This document shows positions 1-8,100 of a stretch of 64,000 nt of DNA, one piece after another; within the stretch, counting starts at the first letter, position 1; each line of letters starts with the position of its first letter. The notes under the pieces are model-generated. The model was given only the letters and a program-made list of their open reading frames with translations, made no database searches and was not told the DNA's origin. The translations under genes were made by a program, and so were the position numbers. This DNA is from Paramarasmius palmivorus (lineage: Eukaryota > Basidiomycota > Agaricomycetes > Agaricales > Marasmiaceae), in the NCBI GenBank assembly GCA_037176845.1, contig JAYKXP010000040.1, forward strand, positions 1 to 64,000. Reading direction: 5' to 3'.

Positions 1-211
1 CCCCAAACACCCTAATAACCCCTAACCCTAACCCAAACCAACCCCTAACCCCTAACCCCTAACCCCTAACCCCTAAACCCCTAACCCCTACCCCTAACCC
101 CTAACCCCTAACCCCTAAACCCCTAACCCCTAACCCCTAACCCCCCCCCTAACCCCTAACCCTAACCCTAACCCCTAACCCTAACCCCTAACCCCTAACC
201 CCTAACCCTAA
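1..211. repeat. Telomeric repeat tract
   Basis: C-rich strand of a telomere at the left end of the window. Most units read CCCCTAA (7 nt, TTAGGGG on the other strand), mixed with CCCTAA (TTAGGG) and a few irregular units such as a longer C run near 143-150. The orientation is right for a physical chromosome end. The tract stops abruptly at a long inverted repeat starting at 212. Confidence 0.97.
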
Positions 212-282
212 GTCCACGGGGTGGAATCTTCATTGCAGTATCGTCCTCGACGATGCTGCAATGAAGATTCCACCCCGTGGAC
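212..282. repeat. 71-nt telomere-proximal hairpin
   Basis: Arms 212-238 and 256-282 are perfect 27-bp reverse complements. Inside, 240-245 pairs with 249-254 around a CTC loop, and only the 239/255 pair is a T-G mismatch. It abuts the telomere tract directly. A second short hairpin follows at once (281-289 with 298-306). Confidence 0.95.
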
Positions 283-426
283 CTGAGTCAGAGTCTAGAC
301 TCAGGTTCACGGGTCCGAAAGATAGTAGAGGAAATGAAAAAGAAGAGTTGGGGTACGTACCTTAGTTTCTCCATATGTTCACCTCGCGGACTCTTACTTC
401 ATGCCTCTTGGCAGTACTTAGGTAGT

Positions 427-478
427 CTAGAAAATAAATATCAGTAATAGCTTGAATAAATCAACGAAAAAAAGGTAC
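427..478 (-). other. Intron-like segment in the array
   Basis: Minus-strand reading gives a GTACCT donor at 478 and a TTTTCTAG acceptor ending at 427, 52 nt, with an AT-rich interior including CTGAT. The size and signals match the introns of recognised genes in this window. Confidence 0.45.
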
Positions 479-645
479 CTCGGGGCGGTGGTGATGGTCA
501 AAGGCGAAGAGTCGATGTGACCCAAGGTTACATCGCTCGAAGACGAATAGCTACCAGCTGAGCCTGTGGCAGTGAAGTGACAACCTGGTACCCCGTCTTT
601 GTCTTAGACGAAGGGGTGTTGTCCAAGCCAGCACCATCACATCCA

Positions 646-722
646 TGTACCCGAGCTTACTCGGGTACACTGATTTTGGCTTGGTCAAGCCTTCAACGAG
701 CATTCGTCGTTGACGAGTGCTC
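646..722. repeat. Hairpins at 646-669 and 698-722
   Basis: 646-655 is the exact reverse complement of 660-669 (4-nt loop). 698-708 pairs with 712-722 around a 3-nt loop with one G-T type pair; its apex is a TCGTC-NNN-GACGA dyad. Flanking arms at about 622-629 and 677-684 enclose the first hairpin, giving nested stems. Confidence 0.85.
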
Positions 723-891
723 TGGTAGCTAGTTCGTACATTGGAGGTATGTATCTCGTCTCGTCCAACGCCCATACCCCATCGTCGAAGATGAAGGCTT
801 GGGTACTCGAGGGGAAATGTACCGAGTACACTCGCCCTCGAGTCTGGAACCGTCCAGTGCACCTTCACTCGACATCCCCCAGGCTTTTGCA

Positions 892-948
892 TAGCGTCTG
901 GGACTACGCAAACAATGAATTCATTGTTGCGTTTGTATCCAGACGCTA
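892..948. repeat. Dispersed hairpin family, copy 1
   Basis: Outer arms TAGCGTCTGG (892-901) and CCAGACGCTA (939-948) are exact reverse complements around a palindromic core containing GAATTC. Further arms outside (CCAGGC and GCCTGG, CGACAT and ATGTCG) extend the stem. Copies 2-4 at 2176, 3537 and 4266 share size and layout, but here one stem pair is G-C where they have C-G. Confidence 0.9.
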
Positions 949-1247
949 GGTAACGCCTGGAATGTCGAACTGGGGTGGTAGGTACGGGGAAATGAGATTG
1001 CTTGCGAGATCGATGTACCGGCGACACCAGTATTCGTCGCCGACGTCGTAGTCATACCGGGACCCCAAAAGCTACCGGAAATCGAATTGAGGTAGATCTC
1101 GGATCGTTTCTTGAAGTTGTTTTTAGTGTCCGCGGGCCTTGGATGTTGTTTATTGGATGCTGGATGTTGGATATTGTAGGGTGTTTCTTGAGACCCGTTG
1201 GTAGTGGTAGGTATTGGGATGTAGGTGGTATACAGAAAGGATATAAC

Positions 1248-1304
1248 CTGCAAAGAAGAAACCAAAATAAGAAAACGGAAGAAAAAAAGAAGACGACGAC
1301 GCAC
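1248..1304 (-). other. Intron-like segment in the array
   Basis: Minus strand: donor GTGCGT at 1304, pyrimidine-rich interior, acceptor TTTGCAG ending at 1248, 57 nt. The exon side of the acceptor begins GTTATAT, the same as after the acceptor at 2537, so the two are paralogous splice units. Confidence 0.5.
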
Positions 1305-1374
1305 CTTGCGTCTGTTACCTCGATCGTTCTCCTTCCTCGACGCCCAACCTTTCTCCTAGTTCCTGTAGATACTC

Positions 1375-1422
1375 CTATGAAAATAAGTTAAATATGATAA
1401 AAGAAGAAAAGAAACCCGTTAC
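1375..1422 (-). other. Intron-like segment in the array
   Basis: Minus strand: donor GTAACG at 1422, an interior with TTTAAC, acceptor TTCATAG ending at 1375, 48 nt. It lies between a hairpin unit (1472-1526) and the intron-like segment at 1248-1304. Confidence 0.45.
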
Positions 1423-1471
1423 CTTTCGTTCCATCGTCGGAGACGATGTCGATGATGGTGGTTTGATGTTA

Positions 1472-1526
1472 AGAGAGGCAGCGTGAGGAAAGACCCACGC
1501 TGCCTCTCTAAGCCGGTCAGACCGGC
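1472..1526. repeat. Paired-hairpin unit, copy A
   Basis: 1472-1485 pairs perfectly with 1496-1509 (14 bp), followed by a second perfect hairpin, GCCGGT-CAG-ACCGGC, at 1512-1526. Copy B at 2770-2825 has the same two-hairpin layout with altered first-stem bases. Confidence 0.9.
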
Positions 1527-1887
1527 AACACCCTATCCACATCCGTTTGTCCTCGACGAATAGCACAAAGACTCGATGACTTCGTGGTTTACATCCCCTA
1601 CTGTGAACGAACGTAGGCTGCTGTAAACCATGAGGTCCATGGTTCGATTCCTCTAGAGCACGATTGATAACTCACCGCGAATGTAGGGCGTTTTGCTCCG
1701 CGGTGTTTTTACTCTCAAATGGTAAGTGCCGGTAGTGGTATCCTCCATTTTTAATTAGACGCGGAAGGTGGTGGTGAGGATGAATGATAGGTATATCGGT
1801 TTCTCGCGGCTCCTTGAGATGGTACCTTCTTATTAACCCAACCCCCCATTTCTAAGTATCCATGTTGGATCTGAGGTCGAGAGTATT

Positions 1888-1942
1888 CTAAAGAAAAGAT
1901 TTTAAGTATATCAAGGAAAAAAAAACCGTCGAAACAACGTAC
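1888..1942 (-). other. Intron-like segment in the array
   Basis: Minus strand: donor GTACGT at 1942, acceptor TTCTTTAG ending at 1888, 55 nt, AT-rich with a CTTAAAAT stretch before the pyrimidine run. Confidence 0.45.
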
Positions 1943-2175
1943 CTTCAAAGAGAAAGGTGGTATTGAAAGTGAGCAAGCCAACTCGACGCGAACTGTCGCT
2001 CGCATGCAATGACAACGAACGAAGACCCCATACTCACGGTACGGGAGCTTTCAGATCCGCCGAACACGATTATGATGTCAGCGGAAACGCTAGACATCGT
2101 TGTCGTGAACTGCAGGTCATTTGCTACCTACCACCTTTGCTTTCTACCTTCAACCATAATCCAGAAGCTTCGTAA

Positions 2176-2232
2176 TAGCCTCTGGTACTACAGGAGCAAT
2201 GAATTCATCGCTCCGTGTGTATCCAGAGGCTA
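2176..2232. repeat. Dispersed hairpin family, copy 2
   Basis: TAGCCTCTGG (2176-2185) pairs exactly with CCAGAGGCTA (2223-2232). The core again has GAATTC inside a near-perfect inner stem (GGAGC with GCTCC). It is 57 nt, the same span as copy 1. Confidence 0.9.
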
Positions 2233-2536
2233 AAGAGCTCCTGGAATGTTGGGTGTCGGTGTCGGGCAAAGGGTTATGTGTGGAAATCCGCGCAATGGCC
2301 ATATCGAGGTGGCAAGGATGCCGATGTTCTTCTTGAGTGCTAGATTCGCGAACTGTGACCCAGGATACCATGATTCGACCTACACATCTAGCCGTGGGGT
2401 CGTTCATCGGGGTGGAGGTTGGCGGTTTGGGTGTTAAATGGTCTTCGGGTCCTGGACTGTATTGCGGTCTTCTAAGAAGAAATCGTCGGCGGCGGCAAAG
2501 GGAATGTGAGTAAAAATGCAACAAACAAAATATAAC

Positions 2537-2594
2537 CTGTCGAAAGGAAATTGAAGGTAAGAATAACGGTAGGAAAAAGGTTACTGGCACGCAC
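2537..2594 (-). other. Intron-like segment in the array
   Basis: Minus strand: donor GTGCGT at 2594, acceptor TCGACAG ending at 2537, 58 nt. The sequence after the acceptor (GTTATAT) matches that after the 1248-1304 segment. Confidence 0.5.
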
Positions 2595-2667
2595 CTTGTA
2601 CCTTCTATCTTTTCCGTTTTCCCTTTTTCCTCGACGTTCGCGCCTTCTCCTGCTCTAGGAAGTAAGT

Positions 2668-2725
2668 CTGTAATAGTAAATGAGAATTAGTGAATGTTGA
2701 AGAAATAAAGAAAGGTAGAACGTAC
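2668..2725 (-). other. Intron-like segment in the array
   Basis: Minus strand: donor GTACGT at 2725, branch-like CACTAAT, acceptor ATTACAG ending at 2668, 58 nt. It is one of the best-formed intron candidates in the array. Confidence 0.55.
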
Positions 2726-2769
2726 CTTGCGTGATCGTCGTCGAAGACGACGGTGGTGGTAAGAGCTCA

Positions 2770-2825
2770 AGAGAGGTCGTGTGAGAAAAGGCCTCACGCG
2801 GCCTCTCTATGCCGGTCAGACCGGC
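2770..2825. repeat. Paired-hairpin unit, copy B
   Basis: 2770-2785 pairs with 2793-2808 (16 positions with G-T type pairs), followed by the identical GCCGGT-CAG-ACCGGC hairpin at 2811-2825. It is a diverged copy of 1472-1526 in which pairing is kept although bases changed. Confidence 0.9.
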
Positions 2826-2829
2826 AAAC

Positions 2830-2874
2830 CCGATTGTAACCCTAATGGTTTCAAACCATTAGGGTTACAATCGG
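2830..2874. repeat. Perfect 22-bp inverted repeat with telomere-like core
   Basis: 2830-2851 is the exact reverse complement of 2853-2874 with a single-base spacer. The arms include a TTAGGGTT-like stretch. Two more perfect palindromes follow: 2888-2897 with 2905-2914, and the 18-bp uninterrupted palindrome 2937-2954 centred on CGTCGACG. Confidence 0.95.
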
Positions 2875-2960
2875 TTTCCGCGGAACGGGGATGTGACCGG
2901 TAACGTCACATCCCTCTTGCATCCTTACCACCACCATCCCTCGTCGACGAGGGACGATAG

Positions 2961-3012
2961 GTAAGTCCTTTCTTCTTCCATTTTCCTTCAACAACTAAAA
3001 AATACTTTTCAG
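2961..3012 (+). other. Intron-like segment in the array
   Basis: Plus strand: donor GTAAGT at 2961, pyrimidine-rich interior, branch-like AACTAA, acceptor TTTTCAG ending at 3012, 52 nt. From here rightward the best intron signals are on the plus strand, whereas to the left they are on the minus strand. Confidence 0.5.
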
Positions 3013-3316
3013 ATCTATCTACATACATACAGCGCGGATACCAAATGCAGGAGAAAGAGGGAGCAAAGGGAATAAGGTGCGTGGGCTTACCTTTTGAATC
3101 TTTGTCGTTTTTCTGAACACTATCCTCTCTGTTACAGCGCCGAGAACTCACCAAGATCCACCATTCCCATTCCGCCTCCCTCCGACTTAACGCGACCGAT
3201 GGCGAACCCCCGCAGATGACCGTTAACAACGGATTACATCTCCCCTCTCCGGCAACAACACTCAAAGACCCCAGGATACTCCTTCCGGGGTTCTTTGAGT
3301 GGCAAGCTTCGACTTT

Positions 3317-3463
3317 GGCATCAGCGATCTTCGCTGATGCCTTTTCTCCGCCATCTCCGCCACACCATCGCAACCACCCACGCACCAGACACGCCATGTA
3401 TAAGTACGCGGTACTCTGGTACACGGAGCTCAGAATTTGGCATCGGCCACGCTCGCCGATGCC
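3317..3463. repeat. Two paralogous GGCATC hairpins
   Basis: 3317-3327 pairs perfectly with 3331-3341, and 3439-3447 pairs perfectly with 3455-3463. Both are preceded by TTT and followed by a T-rich run, and their flanks are similar. The stems differ at interior positions but both remain fully paired. Confidence 0.9.
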
Positions 3464-3536
3464 TTCTTTTTTTCACGCCGCCACCTTTCACCATTTCCCC
3501 TGCCTCTACCTTTCCCAACACTCACCACAGCTCAAT

Positions 3537-3592
3537 TAGCCTCTGGGTACACAGAGGACGATGGTTTCGTCGTCCTCGCGTTCCAGAGGCTA
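3537..3592. repeat. Dispersed hairpin family, copy 3
   Basis: TAGCCTCTGG (3537-3546) pairs with CCAGAGGCTA (3583-3592). The inner stem is different (GAGGACGA with TCGTCCTC), replacing the GAATTC core of the other copies. Confidence 0.9.
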
Positions 3593-3648
3593 TTAGATTG
3601 CTTCTGGTGAATGTTAGGTAGGTGTGAGACGAGCGCCGTCAGTGTACT

Positions 3649-3675
3649 GCAGCATTCGTCCTTGACGAATGCTGC
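3649..3675. repeat. Perfect 12-bp hairpin with FVxDE-type dyad
   Basis: 3649-3660 is the exact reverse complement of 3664-3675 with a CTT loop. The apex is a perfect TCGTC-NNN-GACGA dyad. Confidence 0.95.
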
Positions 3676-3767
3676 CTCTGTCGCCGTTAACCTCACCGCG
3701 GGTGTGAATTTGTGTCACACCCGCTCTTTCCTTCTCACCACCACTATGCCCCGCAACCAAGCTCACG

Positions 3768-3831
3768 GTAGGTCTTCTGTTGTGATCTTTTCGTTTACTA
3801 CGACTAATATACATTACTTTTATATATTTAG
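3768..3831 (+). other. Intron-like segment in the array
   Basis: Plus strand: donor GTAGGT at 3768, branch-like GACTAATAT, AT-rich tail and acceptor ATTTAG ending at 3831, 64 nt. The next stretch stays open to about 4080 in one frame, but I do not recognise the peptide. Confidence 0.55.
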
Positions 3832-4019
3832 ATATCATACTTTTCATGTGGACTCGAAGCCGCCGACATCCTCTACGTCGACGCCGCGGACGCTCTATTA
3901 AGGCAGGCGTCCGGCCGTTCCTCTATCAAGGTAGAGGAATGCGGCGGCTGGCAAGACTTGAGGAATGGGTTTCGGTCCTCGCCATTCTTCGTCTACGACG
4001 AGGTGTGTATACAGATTGG

Positions 4020-4134
4020 GCGCTCACCCGTCCATTCGTCAACGACGAATGGATGTAGGCTGAGCGCCCTGTGGCAGTGAACCTGGTCCGTCCCACGCTC
4101 GGCAAAAGCGTGGGACGGACCAGGTTCACTGCCA
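4020..4134. repeat. Tandem long hairpins, one with a perfect 28-bp stem
   Basis: First hairpin: 4020-4026 with 4061-4067 outside and 4031-4040 with 4044-4053 (perfect 10 bp) around AAC. Second: 4072-4099 is the exact reverse complement of 4107-4134 (28 bp, 7-nt loop). The sequence before and after resembles the module at about 558-617, which lacks the 28-bp stem. Confidence 0.95.
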
Positions 4135-4265
4135 CCAGGCCCCGTACCCATCTTCGTCTACGACGAAGGGGTGTGGTCTCAGGTGCGTCCACTTTCCCGC
4201 AACCATCCAAGTCCCTCTTCATCTTTCCATTCCACCACCTTGCCCAGCATCCAGAAGCATTCGCC

Positions 4266-4321
4266 TAGCCTCTGGGTACAACGATGATGGCGAATTCGCT
4301 GTACTCGAGTTCCAGAGGCTA
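4266..4321. repeat. Dispersed hairpin family, copy 4
   Basis: TAGCCTCTGG (4266-4275) pairs with CCAGAGGCTA (4312-4321). The core has GAATTC as in copies 1 and 2. The span is 56 nt. Confidence 0.9.
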
Positions 4322-4449
4322 ATGCATTGCTTTGATGTACATGCATTGTTCGTCCTCGATGAATGACGCATGCGCTCTTGCCTGCCACTTCATCGTACAA
4401 GCAGATATCGGTGCATATGACACTCGCTTCATATCTCAACAGCTCAGGG

Positions 4450-4502
4450 GTAAGTTTTTGTTTATTTTTAACATTTGGCGCGTACTAAAGTCTACTCTAC
4501 AG
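4450..4502 (+). other. Intron-like segment in the array
   Basis: Plus strand: donor GTAAGT at 4450, a near-consensus branch TACTAAAG, acceptor TCTACAG ending at 4502, 53 nt. This is the strongest intron candidate in the array. A weaker one (GTTTAC to CTATAG) may span 4800-4842. Confidence 0.6.
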
Positions 4503-4550
4503 TGGTGATCCATTGTTGCAGCTTCGTCACCGACGATTGCTGTAACACTT

Positions 4551-4592
4551 GTTTGTCGTCGACAAACGAATGATGTACCTTAATTAAGGTAC
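4551..4592. repeat. Two perfect short palindromes
   Basis: GTTTGTC (4551-4557) pairs with GACAAAC (4561-4567) around a 3-nt loop. 4575-4592 is a perfect 18-bp palindrome with a PacI-like TTAATTAA centre. Confidence 0.9.
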
Positions 4593-4750
4593 GTGAGACT
4601 TCCTCGAAGGATTTGTCGCCGACGAATCATTACTTAGCTGACCATCTACCCAAGATTACCTCGGGTATATTGATCCAAGGTCAGCCATACAGCATTCGTC
4701 GTCGACGAATCCTTTGTTGGCTGCCCGTGTACCTGCGATTTCAGGTACTA

Positions 4751-4994
4751 GTCCCCAGTACACACTTCCTCGTCGTAGATGAATGAGTGTACTGGGGACG
4801 TTTACAATAACCATAAGTTATTTTTATTTTATCTACTATAGGTCCTCGGGACATACACTGGTGTGTATATGATAAATGAATATAGTGTTACATTCATGGC
4901 CAGTGCTCAGAGCATAACGTCGAGGACGCTAAGCTCTGCGTGCTGGCATCTTTACTCGAGTCTGATGAATTTCCATCAGACTCGAGTAAAGATG
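4751..4994. repeat. Long perfect inverted repeats
   Basis: 4751-4763 pairs exactly with 4787-4799 (13 bp, with a degenerate TCGTC dyad inside). 4947-4967 is the exact reverse complement of 4974-4994 (21 bp, 6-nt loop). A further CAAGTGC...GCACTTG stem follows, enclosing the dyad at 5021-5033. Confidence 0.92.
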
Positions 4995-5190
4995 TTTCAA
5001 GTGCATCAGCCTGCACACAGTCGTCGACGACGATTGAATGCAGACTGAGCACTTGAATGTTCACACGAGTGCGAGTCCATCAGTCGAGCGTCGCAGACGA
5101 GGAGACTGAGGCAGATACTCGATTCCCACGGTATCTTCTGGCCTGCTCTCCCTCCATCGTCTACGACGCATCACTACACTCTCAAGTCAC

Positions 5191-8100
5191 AAAAAAATCA
5201 CACCATAAGTCATCAAACACATATCTTCATAGACGAACGACTTTGCACTAACCAAACTTTGCCAGGAAAAACATCCAAGTCCCAACACCCTACTATACCC
5301 TAGCCAACACTACCCGTAAGTCCCCTTCCCCTACCCTAGCACACACCCAAGGACCCTAGGGTCGATACCGACCCTAGCATCGACCCTAGGTCCTCCTAAT
5401 AACCCTAACTCGGCAAGAGAGCAAGCATCTTTTACAGCATCCCACGAGCCAAAACGGTTACTTGATATCGAGTAGGCGTTATAAATAGCACTGAGGGCGT
5501 CGACGGTACGGTGAACCTGGATATAGCGAGCGTCAGGCAATGATACATGCAGTAGCGATACTGAATTACTTGTCCGAGATGAGCTCCTCAACTCCATGTC
5601 CACCCAGAGTCCAACCGATTGAGCGATTCGTTACCGGATATTCTCCCTTTGCCAGGGGCGGCGGAAGCTTGGCTGGTACGGTACTCTACCAATAATTCCT
5701 CGTCCGTAACCTTTGCCGTCTACCACACTGGGTTATAGCGTACGTCTACCTCCGAACCAAGCCCAAGGGACCAGTATCCCTTGAGATGACGGGAAAGGTT
5801 GCTCTGGGTAGTGACAGTTTTGATGATCGGTGTCTCACGACACTGGCGGAGTGGTAATCCTAACGGTGTCCATCGGAAGGTACGTGCATGCTGCCAACAT
5901 GATGTCGTTTAAGGAGTTCCGAGTCGAGTGAAAGCGGGCTCAGAGACGTATCGATGAGGAAGGCCGCATCGTGTGGTGTGAATATGTGTTGGACGAACGC
6001 TGGTCGGTACTATGCCGTTCTCGTCCACATACCCGTTCCCTTTGTTTGCCTTGCCAGTAATACCGCGGAGGACAATCGAGAAGTATGCGGCCGAAGATCG
6101 AAGGCGTTGGGTACTTTCGTACCCTCGGTGGTAGAAAATGTCATGAATGTTTGGTGGGGCAGGCGTAGGTTCGACCGGTGCGACTGTGGTTACCATCGTG
6201 CTATTCCCTTCTGATTTGGGTTCTGAATGAGCGAAAACTCGAGGTCAACAGGAATACCCGACTCACAGAATAGATCAAAGCCTTCCGACCATCTGGCATC
6301 CATATTCACCGAAATTCTCAGAGGACACAGGAAACCGGCGAAGACGCTGCCGCAGGCTAGTCCATGTTGAAGTTATGTCTTCGCTCCCCTTCTCTTTTCC
6401 CGACTGCAAACGTCCTTCTGTCATCGTGTCTTGACAGATGCAGCTGACGTAGCACACAGGTCTGGCATGAGTGACATATTGATTTGAAGGGGGATCCTTG
6501 CCGGTGGTTTGGCCGAATGGGTGTGTATCAGGAGTAACTGATGGCGGCAGCCTGAAGGAAAGGCGAGCAGGTAGTGCGGTGCATATGACGATGAACGGGA
6601 GTGTTAGGGGAGCATACATAACGACGGCTCCAGGCGCAGGATAGAGGAGCGTGTTAACGGTCTGGGTTGAGGTCGGTGGATACTGGATAGGATGGCGGAG
6701 ATGGTGTAGAAGCCAATGTCTATATGTCAATGTCAGTACCGTCACAAGAACCAGCTAAATGGCACTTGCGCACCTCACACTTCATCGTAAGTAGTCGGAC
6801 CAACAAGTGCTTCGTTGTCGAGTGGCGCGTGGTGGAAATTGCTGGGCGAGGAGGGGTTGGAAAGGAATGGAACTCGTAGCCAATGTTTGATAGGAGTATG
6901 GCAAGAGTAAGCGGTTGTTCCTCGGAATGCCGACATTCGTCCAGCACAGAAAGCCTATTGTGGGAGGAGCCGACTGTAGTACCGGCAGTTGGTGTAGGAT
7001 GAAAGATATAGACAGGGCTAGGTTGAGTGAACGAGGGATCCGGTCTATGGAGGAGAAAAGAAGGATGAAAAAAAAACGCGAGCTAATCCAAACCGGACCT
7101 TTCGGCTCTCCCCTCCGAACCAGGGTCTCGAACGCCCATTCACGTAAATCCGGCAGGCATTTCGCTTCTTATCTTCATTCCACGACGACTATAGATTTCG
7201 CATTTTTTTCCTTGGACACGACGCGTCCTGTCGTCCATATCGGCATGGCAAGGGCGAGTACTTGTGTTAATATTTACGGTGAGCATACAAATCACACATA
7301 GGCGACATACATCCTAATTTCGAGTTTGTTATCTTTAGTTCCTCAAGCACCGACCTAGCCAACCCATTCGACCCTCAATGGCGGCGTACTATGCTAGATT
7401 TAGGGCCCTGAGATCCATATACACTCTTCAAGAAACCCTTATCAGAGCTTTGTTATGCGACCGGTACTTTACCTCTTAAACGCTCGGTTACGAGTCACAA
7501 AACTGATTCCAACCATCTCCAGAAACAAAATCCTGTATAGTGTCGCCCTGGTATCTGGAGATATTCTTGATCAAGAGACTTTGAAACATAATTCTTACAC
7601 CAAAAGTACCCTGGGTGTGCTCGCTCGCTCATCCGGTCTCTCTGCGAGTTACTCGTGGACGCTCAGTTACTATACTCAACGTATTCGGAATGCAATACCG
7701 TTCTGCTTCCAAACATTACTTATCCGGGTTTGGTGGGTACTTCCTTTTGTTTTGACCACGCTCCTAATAAGTCCTTTCCCCGGGTCTCAAAGCAACGGTA
7801 TACACCGGCTAACGCACACAACACAACCTCAAAAACGCCGTAGACAGCCACCCCTTCAAGAACTCGAGTCAACTCACCACGACATACGTCAAATCTCGGA
7901 ACCTTTGCATCTACGGCCATGTGCCTGTGGCTCCAACAAACCGTCACTTAGCCATCCGTGTGCCTGAGGGTGAAAATGCTCTATTTGTGCTGCTCGTTGA
8001 GTATACCTGAGAAGCGCAGGTACCTATTTCCGGTATCTTCGTAAATGTACCTTTCTTTCTCACTGAAGCATCTGTGTAGATTCTCTGCCACTGGTCGCAA

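Larger units (their letters stand above)
212..5190. repeat. Subtelomeric palindrome array
   Basis: About 5 kb between the telomere and ordinary chromosome sequence packed with inverted repeats of 8-28 bp arms. Many have the palindrome TCGTC-NNN-GACGA at the apex, for example at 241-253, 704-716, 1434-1446, 2738-2750, 3656-3668, 3989-4001, 4036-4048, 4154-4166, 4524-4536, 4698-4710 and 5021-5033, with near matches between them. I see no comparable density elsewhere in the window. Several hairpins are paralogous copies. Intron-like segments with donor, branch-like CTAAT and acceptor lie between them on both strands. I recognise no protein or known RNA. It could be a structured RNA family, a non-autonomous element family or an array of dyad protein-binding sites. 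Confidence 0.8.

Noticed and set aside
1585..1662. tRNA-like stretch with GGTTCGATTCC
   Set aside because: The T-arm stem does not pair and no acceptor or D stem can be formed. The segment is another hairpin of the array (1585-1592 with 1623-1630).
3439..3476. Bacterial rho-independent terminator
   Set aside because: The hairpin plus T run fits the shape, but the context is a eukaryotic nuclear genome with spliceosomal introns.
212..5190. CRISPR-like array
   Set aside because: Repeats are not of constant length or spacing, there are no spacers, and this is a nuclear eukaryotic chromosome end.
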